IMG/VR virus record: IMGVR_UViG_3300013126_000060
Coordinates: 1-44,931 of that record
Reading direction: 5' to 3' (one strand)
Origin: a virus
DNA length: 44,931 nt
Numbering within the stretch: position 1 is the first letter of the stretch; every line of letters begins with the position of its first letter. A program made the position numbers and the translations under genes. The notes beneath the pieces are model-generated. The model was not told where the DNA came from and did no database searches. It saw nothing but the letters and a program-made list of their open reading frames with translations. Shown in pieces: positions 17,869 to 27,736 of this stretch.

Positions 17869-19485
17869 ATGGCAATTTCAGAACAACATAATAGATTTCA
17901 GTTTAATGAATACGTAAGTCCTATTGCTTCTGAAGACCTAATTAAGGTAGCACTTAAGAAGCAGGAAATGTATGATGAAGGTCGTAACAAAATCAAACAA
18001 GTATATGATAACTACGGCCAACTAAGAAATACTATCATTAACGATAACGCACGTAACTACTTTGACCAAGAGTTAAGTAAAGTAGTTAAAGGTATCCAAG
18101 CAAATGCAGGACTTGACTTTGCTAACATTGGTAACGTAGAAGCAGTTATTAACTTAGGCAAACCATTCGAGAATGACAAGTATATTAAGAATGCACTTGA
18201 GAATGGAGCAGAAGCTCAGAGAAGATACGCTGTACTGGAGAAGATGGATAAGAGTCAAAGAAACTCTGACAATGATTTAGTATACTTGCATGATATTATG
18301 GAGTACCAAAAAAGTGGCGGATTAGATACTAAACTTCAAAAGAATAAAAGTTACGAATCCTACATTGATATTCGTAAGAAACTAGAAGAAGCTGAGAAAT
18401 TAGTAGATGCTCAAGAAGACTATGCTATACAAAAAGGAAACGCTCCTCAAGGATACTTTGAACAAGTAACTATTAAAAGAAAAAGAGCAGAAGACATTTA
18501 TAATAGAGCTATGAGCTTTATGAACCCAGACGAACTAAGACAACTGCAAATTCATGCTCAAGCAGATATGTATCGTTTAGGAAGTGATGCAGTTTACCAA
18601 ACGTGGGTAGGACACAATAAAGAACAGAAGTTGTTATCTCAAGATGTAATTAAAAACGCTAAGAGACAACTTGGAGAGTACGCATCTATTCCTCCAGGTA
18701 AAATGACAGCTGAGCAAATTCAAACATCTAACTACTTGCAGAAACTAATCCAAAGTCAAGAGGGAGTAATAGAAGCTGCTCAACAAAACATAGATATGAA
18801 TCCTGATGACTTTGATATTGGAGAATACACTGGTTTCTTCACTAAAAGATTTGTAGAAGGATTTGCTAAGAGATTTGCAATCGAAAATAGAAAAGTTGAC
18901 CTCAAAGAAGACGTTGCTTGGAAACTAGCTACTCAACATAGCTATGAACTGTCTCGTATAAGTGCACAAGAAGCTTCAACTAAACGAGTAGAGAACTATA
19001 AAAAGTCTCTTGACTTTGTTCCTGAATCTGGTGCGGACACAACCCTTATTTCTAGATTGAGTGGAAGTATTGACTTTAATTCTTTAACAGGTACTACTAT
19101 GTCTGCTAAACTTGATGACTTAAGAACTAAAGTTGTAGCACTTACTGGTTTAGATGCAAACACAAAAACAAGTATAGAAAGACAAATTGATAATCTAAAA
19201 AGTATTGCAGAACTAGGAACCGACCCAAAGAATGCATATAAGATAGTTAGAGTTGGTGGAAACTATGTTACTTCTATTGGTGACTTTATCAATAATAGTA
19301 ACCTAGCTGAACTATTAAGTCAACCTACAACTTATGAAGCAGGTCTAACTCCAACAGCTCAAGAAACCTATAGTAAAGAATATGCAAAACTTATGGGAGA
19401 AATAAATGTATATCAAAATACTGGTGCTGCAGGTGGTTTATATGACCAACTAATTAAAGCAAAGAAACCTTCAACACAAGAATAA
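17869..19485 (+). CDS. Helical cargo protein, crAss-like
   Basis: A 538-residue, nearly all-helical protein with no Cys or membrane segment in its visible core. It starts MAISEQHNRFQFNEYVSPI, followed by IASEDLIKVALKKQEMYDEG; this opening is similar in style to the all-helical cargo protein filling the tail barrel and head of crAss-like virions. It lies five bases after the previous stop and 14 bases before the next start, so the three genes form one operon. High charge and long amphipathic helices (for example residues about 150-220) suggest a protein that can unfold and pass through the tail channel. The role as internal cargo is inferred from gene order and composition. Confidence 0.55.
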   Translation: MAISEQHNRFQFNEYVSPIASEDLIKVALKKQEMYDEGRNKIKQVYDNYGQLRNTIINDNARNYFDQELSKVVKGIQANAGLDFANIGNVEAVINLGKPFENDKYIKNALENGAEAQRRYAVLEKMDKSQRNSDNDLVYLHDIMEYQKSGGLDTKLQKNKSYESYIDIRKKLEEAEKLVDAQEDYAIQKGNAPQGYFEQVTIKRKRAEDIYNRAMSFMNPDELRQLQIHAQADMYRLGSDAVYQTWVGHNKEQKLLSQDVIKNAKRQLGEYASIPPGKMTAEQIQTSNYLQKLIQSQEGVIEAAQQNIDMNPDDFDIGEYTGFFTKRFVEGFAKRFAIENRKVDLKEDVAWKLATQHSYELSRISAQEASTKRVENYKKSLDFVPESGADTTLISRLSGSIDFNSLTGTTMSAKLDDLRTKVVALTGLDANTKTSIERQIDNLKSIAELGTDPKNAYKIVRVGGNYVTSIGDFINNSNLAELLSQPTTYEAGLTPTAQETYSKEYAKLMGEINVYQNTGAAGGLYDQLIKAKKPSTQE

Positions 19486-19499
19486 ATAAATAATAAAAG

Positions 19500-22400
19500 A
19501 TGATTTCACCTGGAGGAATTAAAGCATTAAATCTTATTAAACAGGGAGTAGCACCTGATGTAGCAATGTCTCAGGCTGCTAACTACAATATTGAACTTGC
19601 TACTAGAAGAAATCTAATGACAAGTTCATTAGGTGCTCCATCTACTCAAGTATCAGCTACTCAACCTATTTCTTCGGCAGCTATTCCAGATGGACAATCT
19701 TTAAGTACTTTGTTTCCTGGTAAATCTCCCTATGCTAAAGCAAATCCTAATACGCCTTCATTAACTAGGATGCCTGTTTTTGGTTCAGCCATTGATAATG
19801 CAAGTGAAGTTAATAAAGTACTAAAGACAATACCTAACGCTAATAAGATACCTGCTATTCCGCGGACAAATTACTTTGACCAAAAAGTAATTAATAAAGC
19901 AATTACTTTTAGTAACTTACCTAAGATAACCGAAAGATTTACAGAAAAAGTAACTACTCAAACAGAAGAAGAAAAGAAAAAACTAAGAGACTATTTCAAT
20001 ACTCCAAAACCCATAACTGAAAAACCTATTGAAATGGGTATAAGTGATGAGTTGCAGATGATGTTAAATCGTTCTCTACTCAATGGTACTCCTATTGCTG
20101 CTGCAGCTAAGTTTCTTGATGACAATCAACTTAAAAGTTTTAAAACTACTGCAGATTTTCTTGAGGGGAAGTCTATTATGCTTGAGGACCAACAAAGAGT
20201 TAAACCAGGAGTAAGAGCAATAAGACCAACAATTATACCTCAAGACAAAGGTGTATCTCCAGAAGACTTAGTTTATAAAAAAAGCATCAAACCAATAATG
20301 TTGCCACAGGCAACTCCTTACTATAAAACTAATTATAGTGAGTTTGAAAAAGTAACAGCAGATTTTATAGATGATGAGAATAATAAAACACTTCCCCAAA
20401 TACAACAAAACTATAGTAAGATAAAAGATGTAATTAAAAGGGAGAGTCAAAAAGCAGCACTTGACCCTTACCGTGGTCAAATTACAATGGATGAAGACCA
20501 ATCTGTTTTAAATGCTGGGGTAATTGGTAGATATAATGAGTTTGAGAGGGGAATAACTTCTAGTTACGAAAAAAGATACTTATTTAAAAAAGCTGAAATA
20601 GAATACAATAGAATACTTGAATTTACAAAAAACTCACCAACCCCAGATAAAGATGTAGAGTCTTTAATTAAAGAGGCTTTTAATAAAGCTTTAGGCTTTG
20701 CAGCTATAGGTAAAAAATCTTCTGACATATTAAAAGAGATTCATCCAGATTTATACATTAATAGACCTCTTACAGATGAGGATAAAGAAAAAGGGGGACC
20801 AAAATACGGTTACACTTTGGGTATTGGATTTTTAGATGCTTTTGAAAAAGGACAAATAAAAGAGTTGGGTGTATTAGATAGAAATGACCCATTCATAGAT
20901 AATACATTCAGGAATAAACTATTGTATCTTAAGACAATGATGGATAATGGTATGCAGAGAGCAAACTACAATCATCAGCTTGAGTTATTTAAAAAGAAAG
21001 AAAGTATCTATAACGAAGCAGCTAAGAAACAATTAACTAAAGAAGAATCAGATGTAATCAATAGAACTTTTAGTCAAATAGATAAAGAAATAAAAGCATC
21101 AGATAAGTTTGGTTCTAGTTTATTAAAAGTACAAGGAAAAGAAAATTTACTTAAAAACCAAGAACTTAAGTTTGTTGCTGGAACTTATATAGAAGATATT
21201 TTCGAACAACAAAAAGAAAGTGAGGCATATACAAAAGCAGGAGGAGGTATACAATTTAATCCTTCAATATACCTACCTGGTGTTGGTATGCTTATGCATG
21301 ACTATAAAAGTAAAGCTAGAAGAGATGTTTTTGTTAGAACATCTCAATATCTTGGTAAGGGGGCACTTGATTTAGGATTAAACTTAGTTGCATTTGGAGC
21401 TAATGTAGTTGGATTAGGAACTAGATATTCAAGAATTCAAAGAGTCGTAGACGAAGCAACAACTCCTATAGAGTTACATGACTTTAATAAACTTGATAAG
21501 TTTGGAAATCCAGTTTCCGACAATCAAGCGTTTTGGAAAGATAAATATGGAAAAACACACTATCAATTTAGTGGCAGTTTGTATCAAGGTGCACAAATGA
21601 CACCATTAATTGTTGCTACTGTATTTGGTGGACAAGGTATTGCTTCACTAGGAGGTAGAGCCTTTAGTGGGGTAACTAAATTGAGTAGTAGGTTTTCTTC
21701 AGCTGGCAGAACATTAATTAGTTCTAGAGCTTCTTCAGCATTTGCAACCACTTTTGCAGAGACAGGAAGTTACGCTACAGCATTGACAAGAACAATGGCC
21801 AGCAGTGCTAATCCAATTATTAAAGCTGCTGCTTATAGAGCACCTGCTATGTTAGCTATGGGTCCTATGGTATATTCACAATCTTTTATACATGCATACA
21901 ATGATATGTATGAAAAAGGTATTGAAGATGCTAGAGAAAAAGCACATGCAATAGCAGCAGTAAGCACTGCTATAGAAATAGCTACTGAAAACATATTTCC
22001 TGATATGAAGTTCTTAGATGACTTTGCTCAGAAGGGAGTTACTTTCGGAGGTAAGTGGAAAGGTACACCAACTCAATGGGAAACTTTATACAGTAGTGTT
22101 TATGGTAATGTATTTAGTAATAGAACATTACAATATTTAGCAGCAAACAGTTATAAGAGAATTAATCAAGGATTAGCTGGTGCACGTTTTATGATTGCTC
22201 GTGGTGTAGAGGAAGGAATTGAAGAAGTTTCAGCCGAACTAATGGACTATGCTGCACAAAATGCAGGACTAGCTGCAATGCAGGGTGAAAAGCCAAGAGA
22301 GTTGACTCTTGAGGATTTATTAACTGCAGCTACTGGTGCTTTCTTTGGTCCTCCTATTGGAATAGGAAAACAAATAAAAAACTACTCTAAAGAAAGAAAC

Positions 22401-25400
22401 AACAGAATGTTATTTGACATTGCTGTAAATGGAGAATATTATCAAAACAAAGTATTGGAAGCTCAAAAGCTAGGTGAGATAACTAATGAGAATGCAGCTA
22501 AAGTTTTAGGAAAAATAAATGAAGTACAAACTAAAATAGACAACTATAGAGTTAACAACTTAAGGAGGGGAAGCAGTGCACAACAAATGAAAACTGTTGA
22601 GAGTTTATTTGCAGACCCAGAGTTACAATATGACTACTTCAAAAAGATAATCCAAAAAGAAGAACTCGATAAGAAACTACTCGATATTGATAATAAACAA
22701 TATACAGAAGAAGAAAAAAAGAAACTGTTTGATGAGGCTGCAGAAAATACTAAAGCTATAAATGAATACAAAAGAAGAGCTTCTTTATATGAAAATTTAA
22801 CTGAAGAAGACAAAGACCAAATCTATGCTAATACAGTACAGAATAAAAAAAGACTGTCTCAGTTTGCAACAACAGAAAGTTTAAGTAAGTCAATATTAGA
22901 TGCAACAGAAATAATAGCAAAAGCACAAGCTACAAACAAACCTGAGAATTATATTAATCATTTAAGAGATTATCGAGATGAGTTACTTAATATAAGAGAA
23001 GCTAGAGAAGCTGCTAAACTTGATGCACAAGATACAAATACTTATAACCCTATAATTAAATCTTTAAATACTGAGGGAAAAGCTGGACCAATAACAGAGT
23101 CTCCTAAATCAAAAGAAGACGCAATAAACACTATAACACAGGTTTTATTGAATCCAGAAACTCGTGCAGATGTGTCATCAACACTGTCGGGTGAATTTAA
23201 TATAGAGTTAGAGAAAATAGAAAACGACTCAAATGAACTAATAAATAATTATATTGAATCTCTAAATAACAATGCAGTTGCAGCATTACCTAGTAGTACC
23301 ATTATTGATGAAGAGGGGAACTTAGTTGAGTCTACAACTGAAGGAAGAGAAAAACCCGCAAAAAAATATAACAGTATTGAGGATTTAAACGATTCCCAGA
23401 TTAGTGAACTAGAGGAATTACTAGATGAACTTGAAAGAAAAAGAGATATTCTTACTAATAGAGTTAATAATATTGATTCTTCTATCTCTCAATACATAAA
23501 GAATGGGGTTGATGCTGGAACTATAACTGCTGAAGATGCAAAAACTATAATAGAAGAAGTTGGCAAACTAAATTCAGCAGTTACCTCTGCTTATATCGCA
23601 GGAGAATTAGATAGTCAAACTATATTTGATAGTCCAGAAAGACTGGCTGAATATATTTTAGAAAACCAAGCAGTAGTTGATAAGAGAAAAAAGGAGTTTG
23701 ATGCTGCGGTAGAAAAAGCTATAGAAGAACAAAGAAAACAGAAAGAAGCAGAACTAGGAAAAGAAGCTGCAGCAGAAAGTCAAAGAGGAGATGTAGTTAG
23801 TACAGAAAAAACAGATGAAGCAACAACTAGTGAAGTTGCTAATCCCTCTACTGAAGTAACCGCAACCACAAGTGAGGTTGTTGTAACAACTACTCCTGAT
23901 GGACAAGTACAAGTAGAGCCGCCTATTATTCAAGTAAGTAGTGATAACACAGTAACACTAACTGTACCAGAACTTATACCTACAGATGTAACTCCAGAGT
24001 TAACTGAGGTACTTACAGCACTTGAGAGCGTTCCTACTACAGTTATTATTTCAGATGAAAATAACATCACAGGAGAGATAAGTACTGAAGAAGTTGATAA
24101 CCCTGAATATACTAAATTGATTGAAGCAGGACTTCAGCAAGTTGCAAAAGCTAAAACCTTAAAAGGTGCACAAGCAATAATGGCAGCTATGATGACTTCT
24201 ATAAACAAGTCGTCTTTAAAATACACTGATGCAGAGATTGGTGAGACACTAGTTCAAATGGGACGTATGGCACGTAATCAACCAATGTTTGAGGAGGACT
24301 ATACTCACTTGTTTGATTTACTCCGTTTAACTACAAACTTTGAACAGGACTTCAAAGGAATAGAAGACAGACAGTCTGCTGAAGAACTTGGTATATCAGA
24401 AAACCAAATAGCTAGGAAAGCACAAGTAGAAGCTAGAATAGTTGAACTCAATAACATAATTAATAATAGTCTTGCATCAATAGCAGACAATGATAATGTG
24501 AGTGAAATTCAAAACGCTTGGAAAACTATTACCGCAGCCAAAGCAGAGCTAGAACAGTTAGGTAAAGAACTTCCTGAACTAGCTAACATGATTTCAGAAA
24601 AGATTGAATCACTACCTTCTCAAACTAAAAAAACAAACCAACTCCCAGCAGTATCAGAAGAAGAGCAAGTTAAGATAGAAGAGAACAAAGGTGTAGCAAG
24701 AACTAGTCCTTTATTTAAAAGACAAACTGATGCCTCACACTTTAATGTTCAACAGAAGATAATTGATTCACTCCAAAAAGAGTTCCGTGATACTCCAGTA
24801 GCTTTAGTAGATATGTTTACTGTAATTGAAGAAGTTCTTGGTGAAGAGACTCTTACTAGACTTGTTGACATATTTGATGAAGTAACTGCAGACCAAAAAC
24901 CCTCACCCGAAAGACTTGCTCAGTTAAGAGAATCTTTTATTGGATTATTCCCAGAGGGTTTTATGAAGAAAAGTGCTATTGAATATATATTCGATAAGCA
25001 AATGCAAGATGGCATATCTGTTACTGATATTGATGCAGTTAATAAACCTAAACTCAACCCAACTCCAGCAGAGATTTATGAAGTAAACCAAGGAAGAAAA
25101 GTAACAATAACTAAACCTGATGGAACAGTTTATCGTGATGTTAAAGTTGCTACCTTTAGAGATGGTAAAATAATTACACTTATAGAAGGAGCCACAACTA
25201 ATAAATGGGTAGTTATAGATTTTGCTACTGATAAAGTAACAGGACTTAATCAACCAATGGAAGGCACTCGTAAGATTACTATCAATGATATAAATGCTTT
25301 GATATTTACTTCAATAGGTAAAGATGGCAAAGTACAGAAGTACAATAAAGATGGACAGAAAACATCTGACGGTAACTTTGGTCTTTTCCTTTACTTACCT

Positions 25401-27719
25401 AAAGCTAATGCTCAGGCAAACGAACTACGTAAGTCTATTGCGTTAGGAAACAAAGTAAAGAAAGAAACAAAACTTGCAAGCAAACCTGTACCTACTTTAA
25501 CTGTAAAAGCAGATGGAGTTAGCGAAGTAACTGGTTATGAACTTGAGTATTCTTTGGGCAACTTTACCCCTGTAATAAACACTCCTACTGCAGTAGACCA
25601 AGATAAAAATAATGAACTACCTTCTTCTATTTCTACTAATAGCAGACCTAAAGCAATTAGTCAAGCTGATACAGTAGAAAAACTAGATAAGGTTATTGCA
25701 GATTCTAAGAATATCTCAGAACCTGATAAAGAAGGATACAACGTAAAGGGTAAAAAGTTTGAACGTCAATCAAACTTTGTACGAAGAATAAATGGAGAAC
25801 CTAAAGTTAAGTCTAATATCAATATGGAGAGAGGAGCCGGTGTAGGTAACTTACTTGATATTATTGGTAGGGATGTACTAGGAGGTGTTACAGTTAAGTC
25901 AAAAGAAGAATATGTTTCAGAAGCTGAAAAAATGGCACTTAACTCTAAATTAAATGACGGTAAAGGATTTAAGTTGAACATCACTCAAGAAGCTTTTGAT
26001 AACATAGTTGCTGAGCTGACCGAACTTAAAAACGAACTTGAAGGCAAAGGATGGGTATTAAGAACACAAAACCTTGTAGTTTATAGAGAGTATACCGAAG
26101 CAGAAAAGAAAGCAAGCGGTTATGATGGTGTAGCCGGTGCAATGGATATTGTTGCAGTTGACCCTGAAGGAAAGATGCACATTATTGACCTAAAGAACAA
26201 AGTATTTAACTCTAAAGAAAAGTTCACAACAGAACTGTTCTCAGGAACAGAAAGAGTAAAATCAGCTGTAAGTAAGTGGGCAACTCAACAAACAGTATAC
26301 GGACTACTTAGTGAAGACTTTGGTTTAAGTGTAGGAAGTATTAATGCATTTGCTTTTGCTTCAGAGTATGTTCCAGGGGAAGCAGAAAATAGTATAGACA
26401 TATTAGGTCTTACTATGGCTAAGAATAAAACTGAAGTTCCTGCTGCACGTAGGAGTCAATTCTCAGATAAGATTATTAGACTTATGTTTGATGCAAACAT
26501 AACTAATAAACTAGATGCAGTATCTGTAAGTAAGAGAACAATGCAATCTGCTACAGTTACTCCAGTTACTCCAGCTACTCCAACTACTACCGTAGTTACT
26601 GAAGCTTCTGTTTCTGATAAGAAAGCTGATATAGAAAGAAGAAAAGAAGAAGCTAAAAATAATCCTGTTTCCGAACCTGTTGAGTATGCAAAAGCGGTTG
26701 ATGAATATAAAGCAACTGAATTAGGTAGTAGCGAAGATGCAAAAAATAAAAAAAATAAGGTTGTAGAAGAGGCGCAAACAAAAGAAGGAAAAGCATTTGT
26801 AGAAAATCAAGTAGCACAGCTTGATTATAATGATGATGGAACTATAACGGTTTATAGAAGCGGAACTATGCAAGAAGGTCATAATCCTGCTACCACAAGT
26901 AGAAAAACCGCTGAAATCATTGCAAATGAAAGAAAAAAACAAGGACTTTCTTCTGATATAATTGAAGTTAAAGTTGACCCTTCTGATATATCTGCTGTAA
27001 TTCCAGGCATTGAAAGTGAGGTGTTTGTTAAAGTTGACTCAACCAATAAGGAGAGGATTGACAGTAATACAAAAAAAGAACAAAAGTCAAAAACACAATT
27101 ACAAGCAGAAAAGAAAAACCTCAATGATGAATTAGCTAAAACTAAACAAGCGTTAGAAAAAGCAAAAAAAGACAAGGAAAATGGTACTTTTAAGTTTTCA
27201 GATAGTGTGTATAAAGATGTAGTAAAAAAACAAGAAGCTAAAATAAAAAACTTAGAATGGCAGTTAAAAAAGATTGATACAGAATTATCTGCTTTAGAAG
27301 CTAAACCTACAGAAGTAGAAACAAAAAGAGTTGCAACAACACAACTTAGATTTGCAAAAGTGGGAGATGTACTGTATGATAAAGAAGGAAATAAATATGA
27401 AATTCTTTCTAAAAAAGATAGATACGGAAGAAGTTTAGAATACAGAAAGAATGATAAAGAATTAGGTGAGATTAATCCAAAAACAGTAAGCTCGTACGTA
27501 AATTCATTTGCAATGCAAACACTTTACTATGAAAAACCAGAAGTTCCTGTTTCTGATACAAAAGTTATAGGAGTTGAAAATTTAACTGATATAAATGACC
27601 CCGAAACTACAAGAGATATATTATCTTCGCAAGGCATAGATGTCGATGATTTACTTGGTAAGATAAGTGCAAACCCAAATGACATTGATACAGATATTAC
27701 TAATAACCTCTGTGACTAA
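19500..27719 (+). CDS. Giant virion cargo protein with nuclease-like and ADP-ribosyltransferase-like domains
   Basis: A 2739-residue protein. Order seen: helical N-terminus; hydrophobic and small-residue-rich stretches (about 620-640, 699-719, 945-958) around an EEGIEEVSAEL motif (about 903-913), as in membrane-active internal virion proteins; long coiled coils (about 970-1430); a Thr/Val/Ser-rich linker (about 1430-1520); helices; a beta domain (about 1860-1960); then a PD-(D/E)XK nuclease-like domain with GAMDIVAVD (D2216) and HIIDLKNK (D2230, K2232), followed by the usual helix TQQTVYGLL. Next is an ADP-ribosyltransferase-like domain with VYRSG (R2453), TTS (2465-2467) and ESE (E2505, E2507), then a coiled coil and a small beta domain (GDVLYDKEGNKYEIL). 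It ends NNLCD. No transmembrane anchor or signal peptide is clear. Known polyvalent virion proteins of phages combine such domains. Delivery into the host with the DNA is inferred. Confidence 0.65.
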   Translation: MISPGGIKALNLIKQGVAPDVAMSQAANYNIELATRRNLMTSSLGAPSTQVSATQPISSAAIPDGQSLSTLFPGKSPYAKANPNTPSLTRMPVFGSAIDNASEVNKVLKTIPNANKIPAIPRTNYFDQKVINKAITFSNLPKITERFTEKVTTQTEEEKKKLRDYFNTPKPITEKPIEMGISDELQMMLNRSLLNGTPIAAAAKFLDDNQLKSFKTTADFLEGKSIMLEDQQRVKPGVRAIRPTIIPQDKGVSPEDLVYKKSIKPIMLPQATPYYKTNYSEFEKVTADFIDDENNKTLPQIQQNYSKIKDVIKRESQKAALDPYRGQITMDEDQSVLNAGVIGRYNEFERGITSSYEKRYLFKKAEIEYNRILEFTKNSPTPDKDVESLIKEAFNKALGFAAIGKKSSDILKEIHPDLYINRPLTDEDKEKGGPKYGYTLGIGFLDAFEKGQIKELGVLDRNDPFIDNTFRNKLLYLKTMMDNGMQRANYNHQLELFKKKESIYNEAAKKQLTKEESDVINRTFSQIDKEIKASDKFGSSLLKVQGKENLLKNQELKFVAGTYIEDIFEQQKESEAYTKAGGGIQFNPSIYLPGVGMLMHDYKSKARRDVFVRTSQYLGKGALDLGLNLVAFGANVVGLGTRYSRIQRVVDEATTPIELHDFNKLDKFGNPVSDNQAFWKDKYGKTHYQFSGSLYQGAQMTPLIVATVFGGQGIASLGGRAFSGVTKLSSRFSSAGRTLISSRASSAFATTFAETGSYATALTRTMASSANPIIKAAAYRAPAMLAMGPMVYSQSFIHAYNDMYEKGIEDAREKAHAIAAVSTAIEIATENIFPDMKFLDDFAQKGVTFGGKWKGTPTQWETLYSSVYGNVFSNRTLQYLAANSYKRINQGLAGARFMIARGVEEGIEEVSAELMDYAAQNAGLAAMQGEKPRELTLEDLLTAATGAFFGPPIGIGKQIKNYSKERNNRMLFDIAVNGEYYQNKVLEAQKLGEITNENAAKVLGKINEVQTKIDNYRVNNLRRGSSAQQMKTVESLFADPELQYDYFKKIIQKEELDKKLLDIDNKQYTEEEKKKLFDEAAENTKAINEYKRRASLYENLTEEDKDQIYANTVQNKKRLSQFATTESLSKSILDATEIIAKAQATNKPENYINHLRDYRDELLNIREAREAAKLDAQDTNTYNPIIKSLNTEGKAGPITESPKSKEDAINTITQVLLNPETRADVSSTLSGEFNIELEKIENDSNELINNYIESLNNNAVAALPSSTIIDEEGNLVESTTEGREKPAKKYNSIEDLNDSQISELEELLDELERKRDILTNRVNNIDSSISQYIKNGVDAGTITAEDAKTIIEEVGKLNSAVTSAYIAGELDSQTIFDSPERLAEYILENQAVVDKRKKEFDAAVEKAIEEQRKQKEAELGKEAAAESQRGDVVSTEKTDEATTSEVANPSTEVTATTSEVVVTTTPDGQVQVEPPIIQVSSDNTVTLTVPELIPTDVTPELTEVLTALESVPTTVIISDENNITGEISTEEVDNPEYTKLIEAGLQQVAKAKTLKGAQAIMAAMMTSINKSSLKYTDAEIGETLVQMGRMARNQPMFEEDYTHLFDLLRLTTNFEQDFKGIEDRQSAEELGISENQIARKAQVEARIVELNNIINNSLASIADNDNVSEIQNAWKTITAAKAELEQLGKELPELANMISEKIESLPSQTKKTNQLPAVSEEEQVKIEENKGVARTSPLFKRQTDASHFNVQQKIIDSLQKEFRDTPVALVDMFTVIEEVLGEETLTRLVDIFDEVTADQKPSPERLAQLRESFIGLFPEGFMKKSAIEYIFDKQMQDGISVTDIDAVNKPKLNPTPAEIYEVNQGRKVTITKPDGTVYRDVKVATFRDGKIITLIEGATTNKWVVIDFATDKVTGLNQPMEGTRKITINDINALIFTSIGKDGKVQKYNKDGQKTSDGNFGLFLYLPKANAQANELRKSIALGNKVKKETKLASKPVPTLTVKADGVSEVTGYELEYSLGNFTPVINTPTAVDQDKNNELPSSISTNSRPKAISQADTVEKLDKVIADSKNISEPDKEGYNVKGKKFERQSNFVRRINGEPKVKSNINMERGAGVGNLLDIIGRDVLGGVTVKSKEEYVSEAEKMALNSKLNDGKGFKLNITQEAFDNIVAELTELKNELEGKGWVLRTQNLVVYREYTEAEKKASGYDGVAGAMDIVAVDPEGKMHIIDLKNKVFNSKEKFTTELFSGTERVKSAVSKWATQQTVYGLLSEDFGLSVGSINAFAFASEYVPGEAENSIDILGLTMAKNKTEVPAARRSQFSDKIIRLMFDANITNKLDAVSVSKRTMQSATVTPVTPATPTTTVVTEASVSDKKADIERRKEEAKNNPVSEPVEYAKAVDEYKATELGSSEDAKNKKNKVVEEAQTKEGKAFVENQVAQLDYNDDGTITVYRSGTMQEGHNPATTSRKTAEIIANERKKQGLSSDIIEVKVDPSDISAVIPGIESEVFVKVDSTNKERIDSNTKKEQKSKTQLQAEKKNLNDELAKTKQALEKAKKDKENGTFKFSDSVYKDVVKKQEAKIKNLEWQLKKIDTELSALEAKPTEVETKRVATTQLRFAKVGDVLYDKEGNKYEILSKKDRYGRSLEYRKNDKELGEINPKTVSSYVNSFAMQTLYYEKPEVPVSDTKVIGVENLTDINDPETTRDILSSQGIDVDDLLGKISANPNDIDTDITNNLCD

Positions 27720-27736
27720 TAAAACAAATAACTACC

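Noticed and set aside
22190-22260. Transglycosylase-like catalytic Glu in the EEGIEEVSAEL region of the 2739-residue protein
   Set aside because: The motif looks like the shared helical part of large internal virion proteins. I could not see the surrounding lysozyme-like strands or the second motif.
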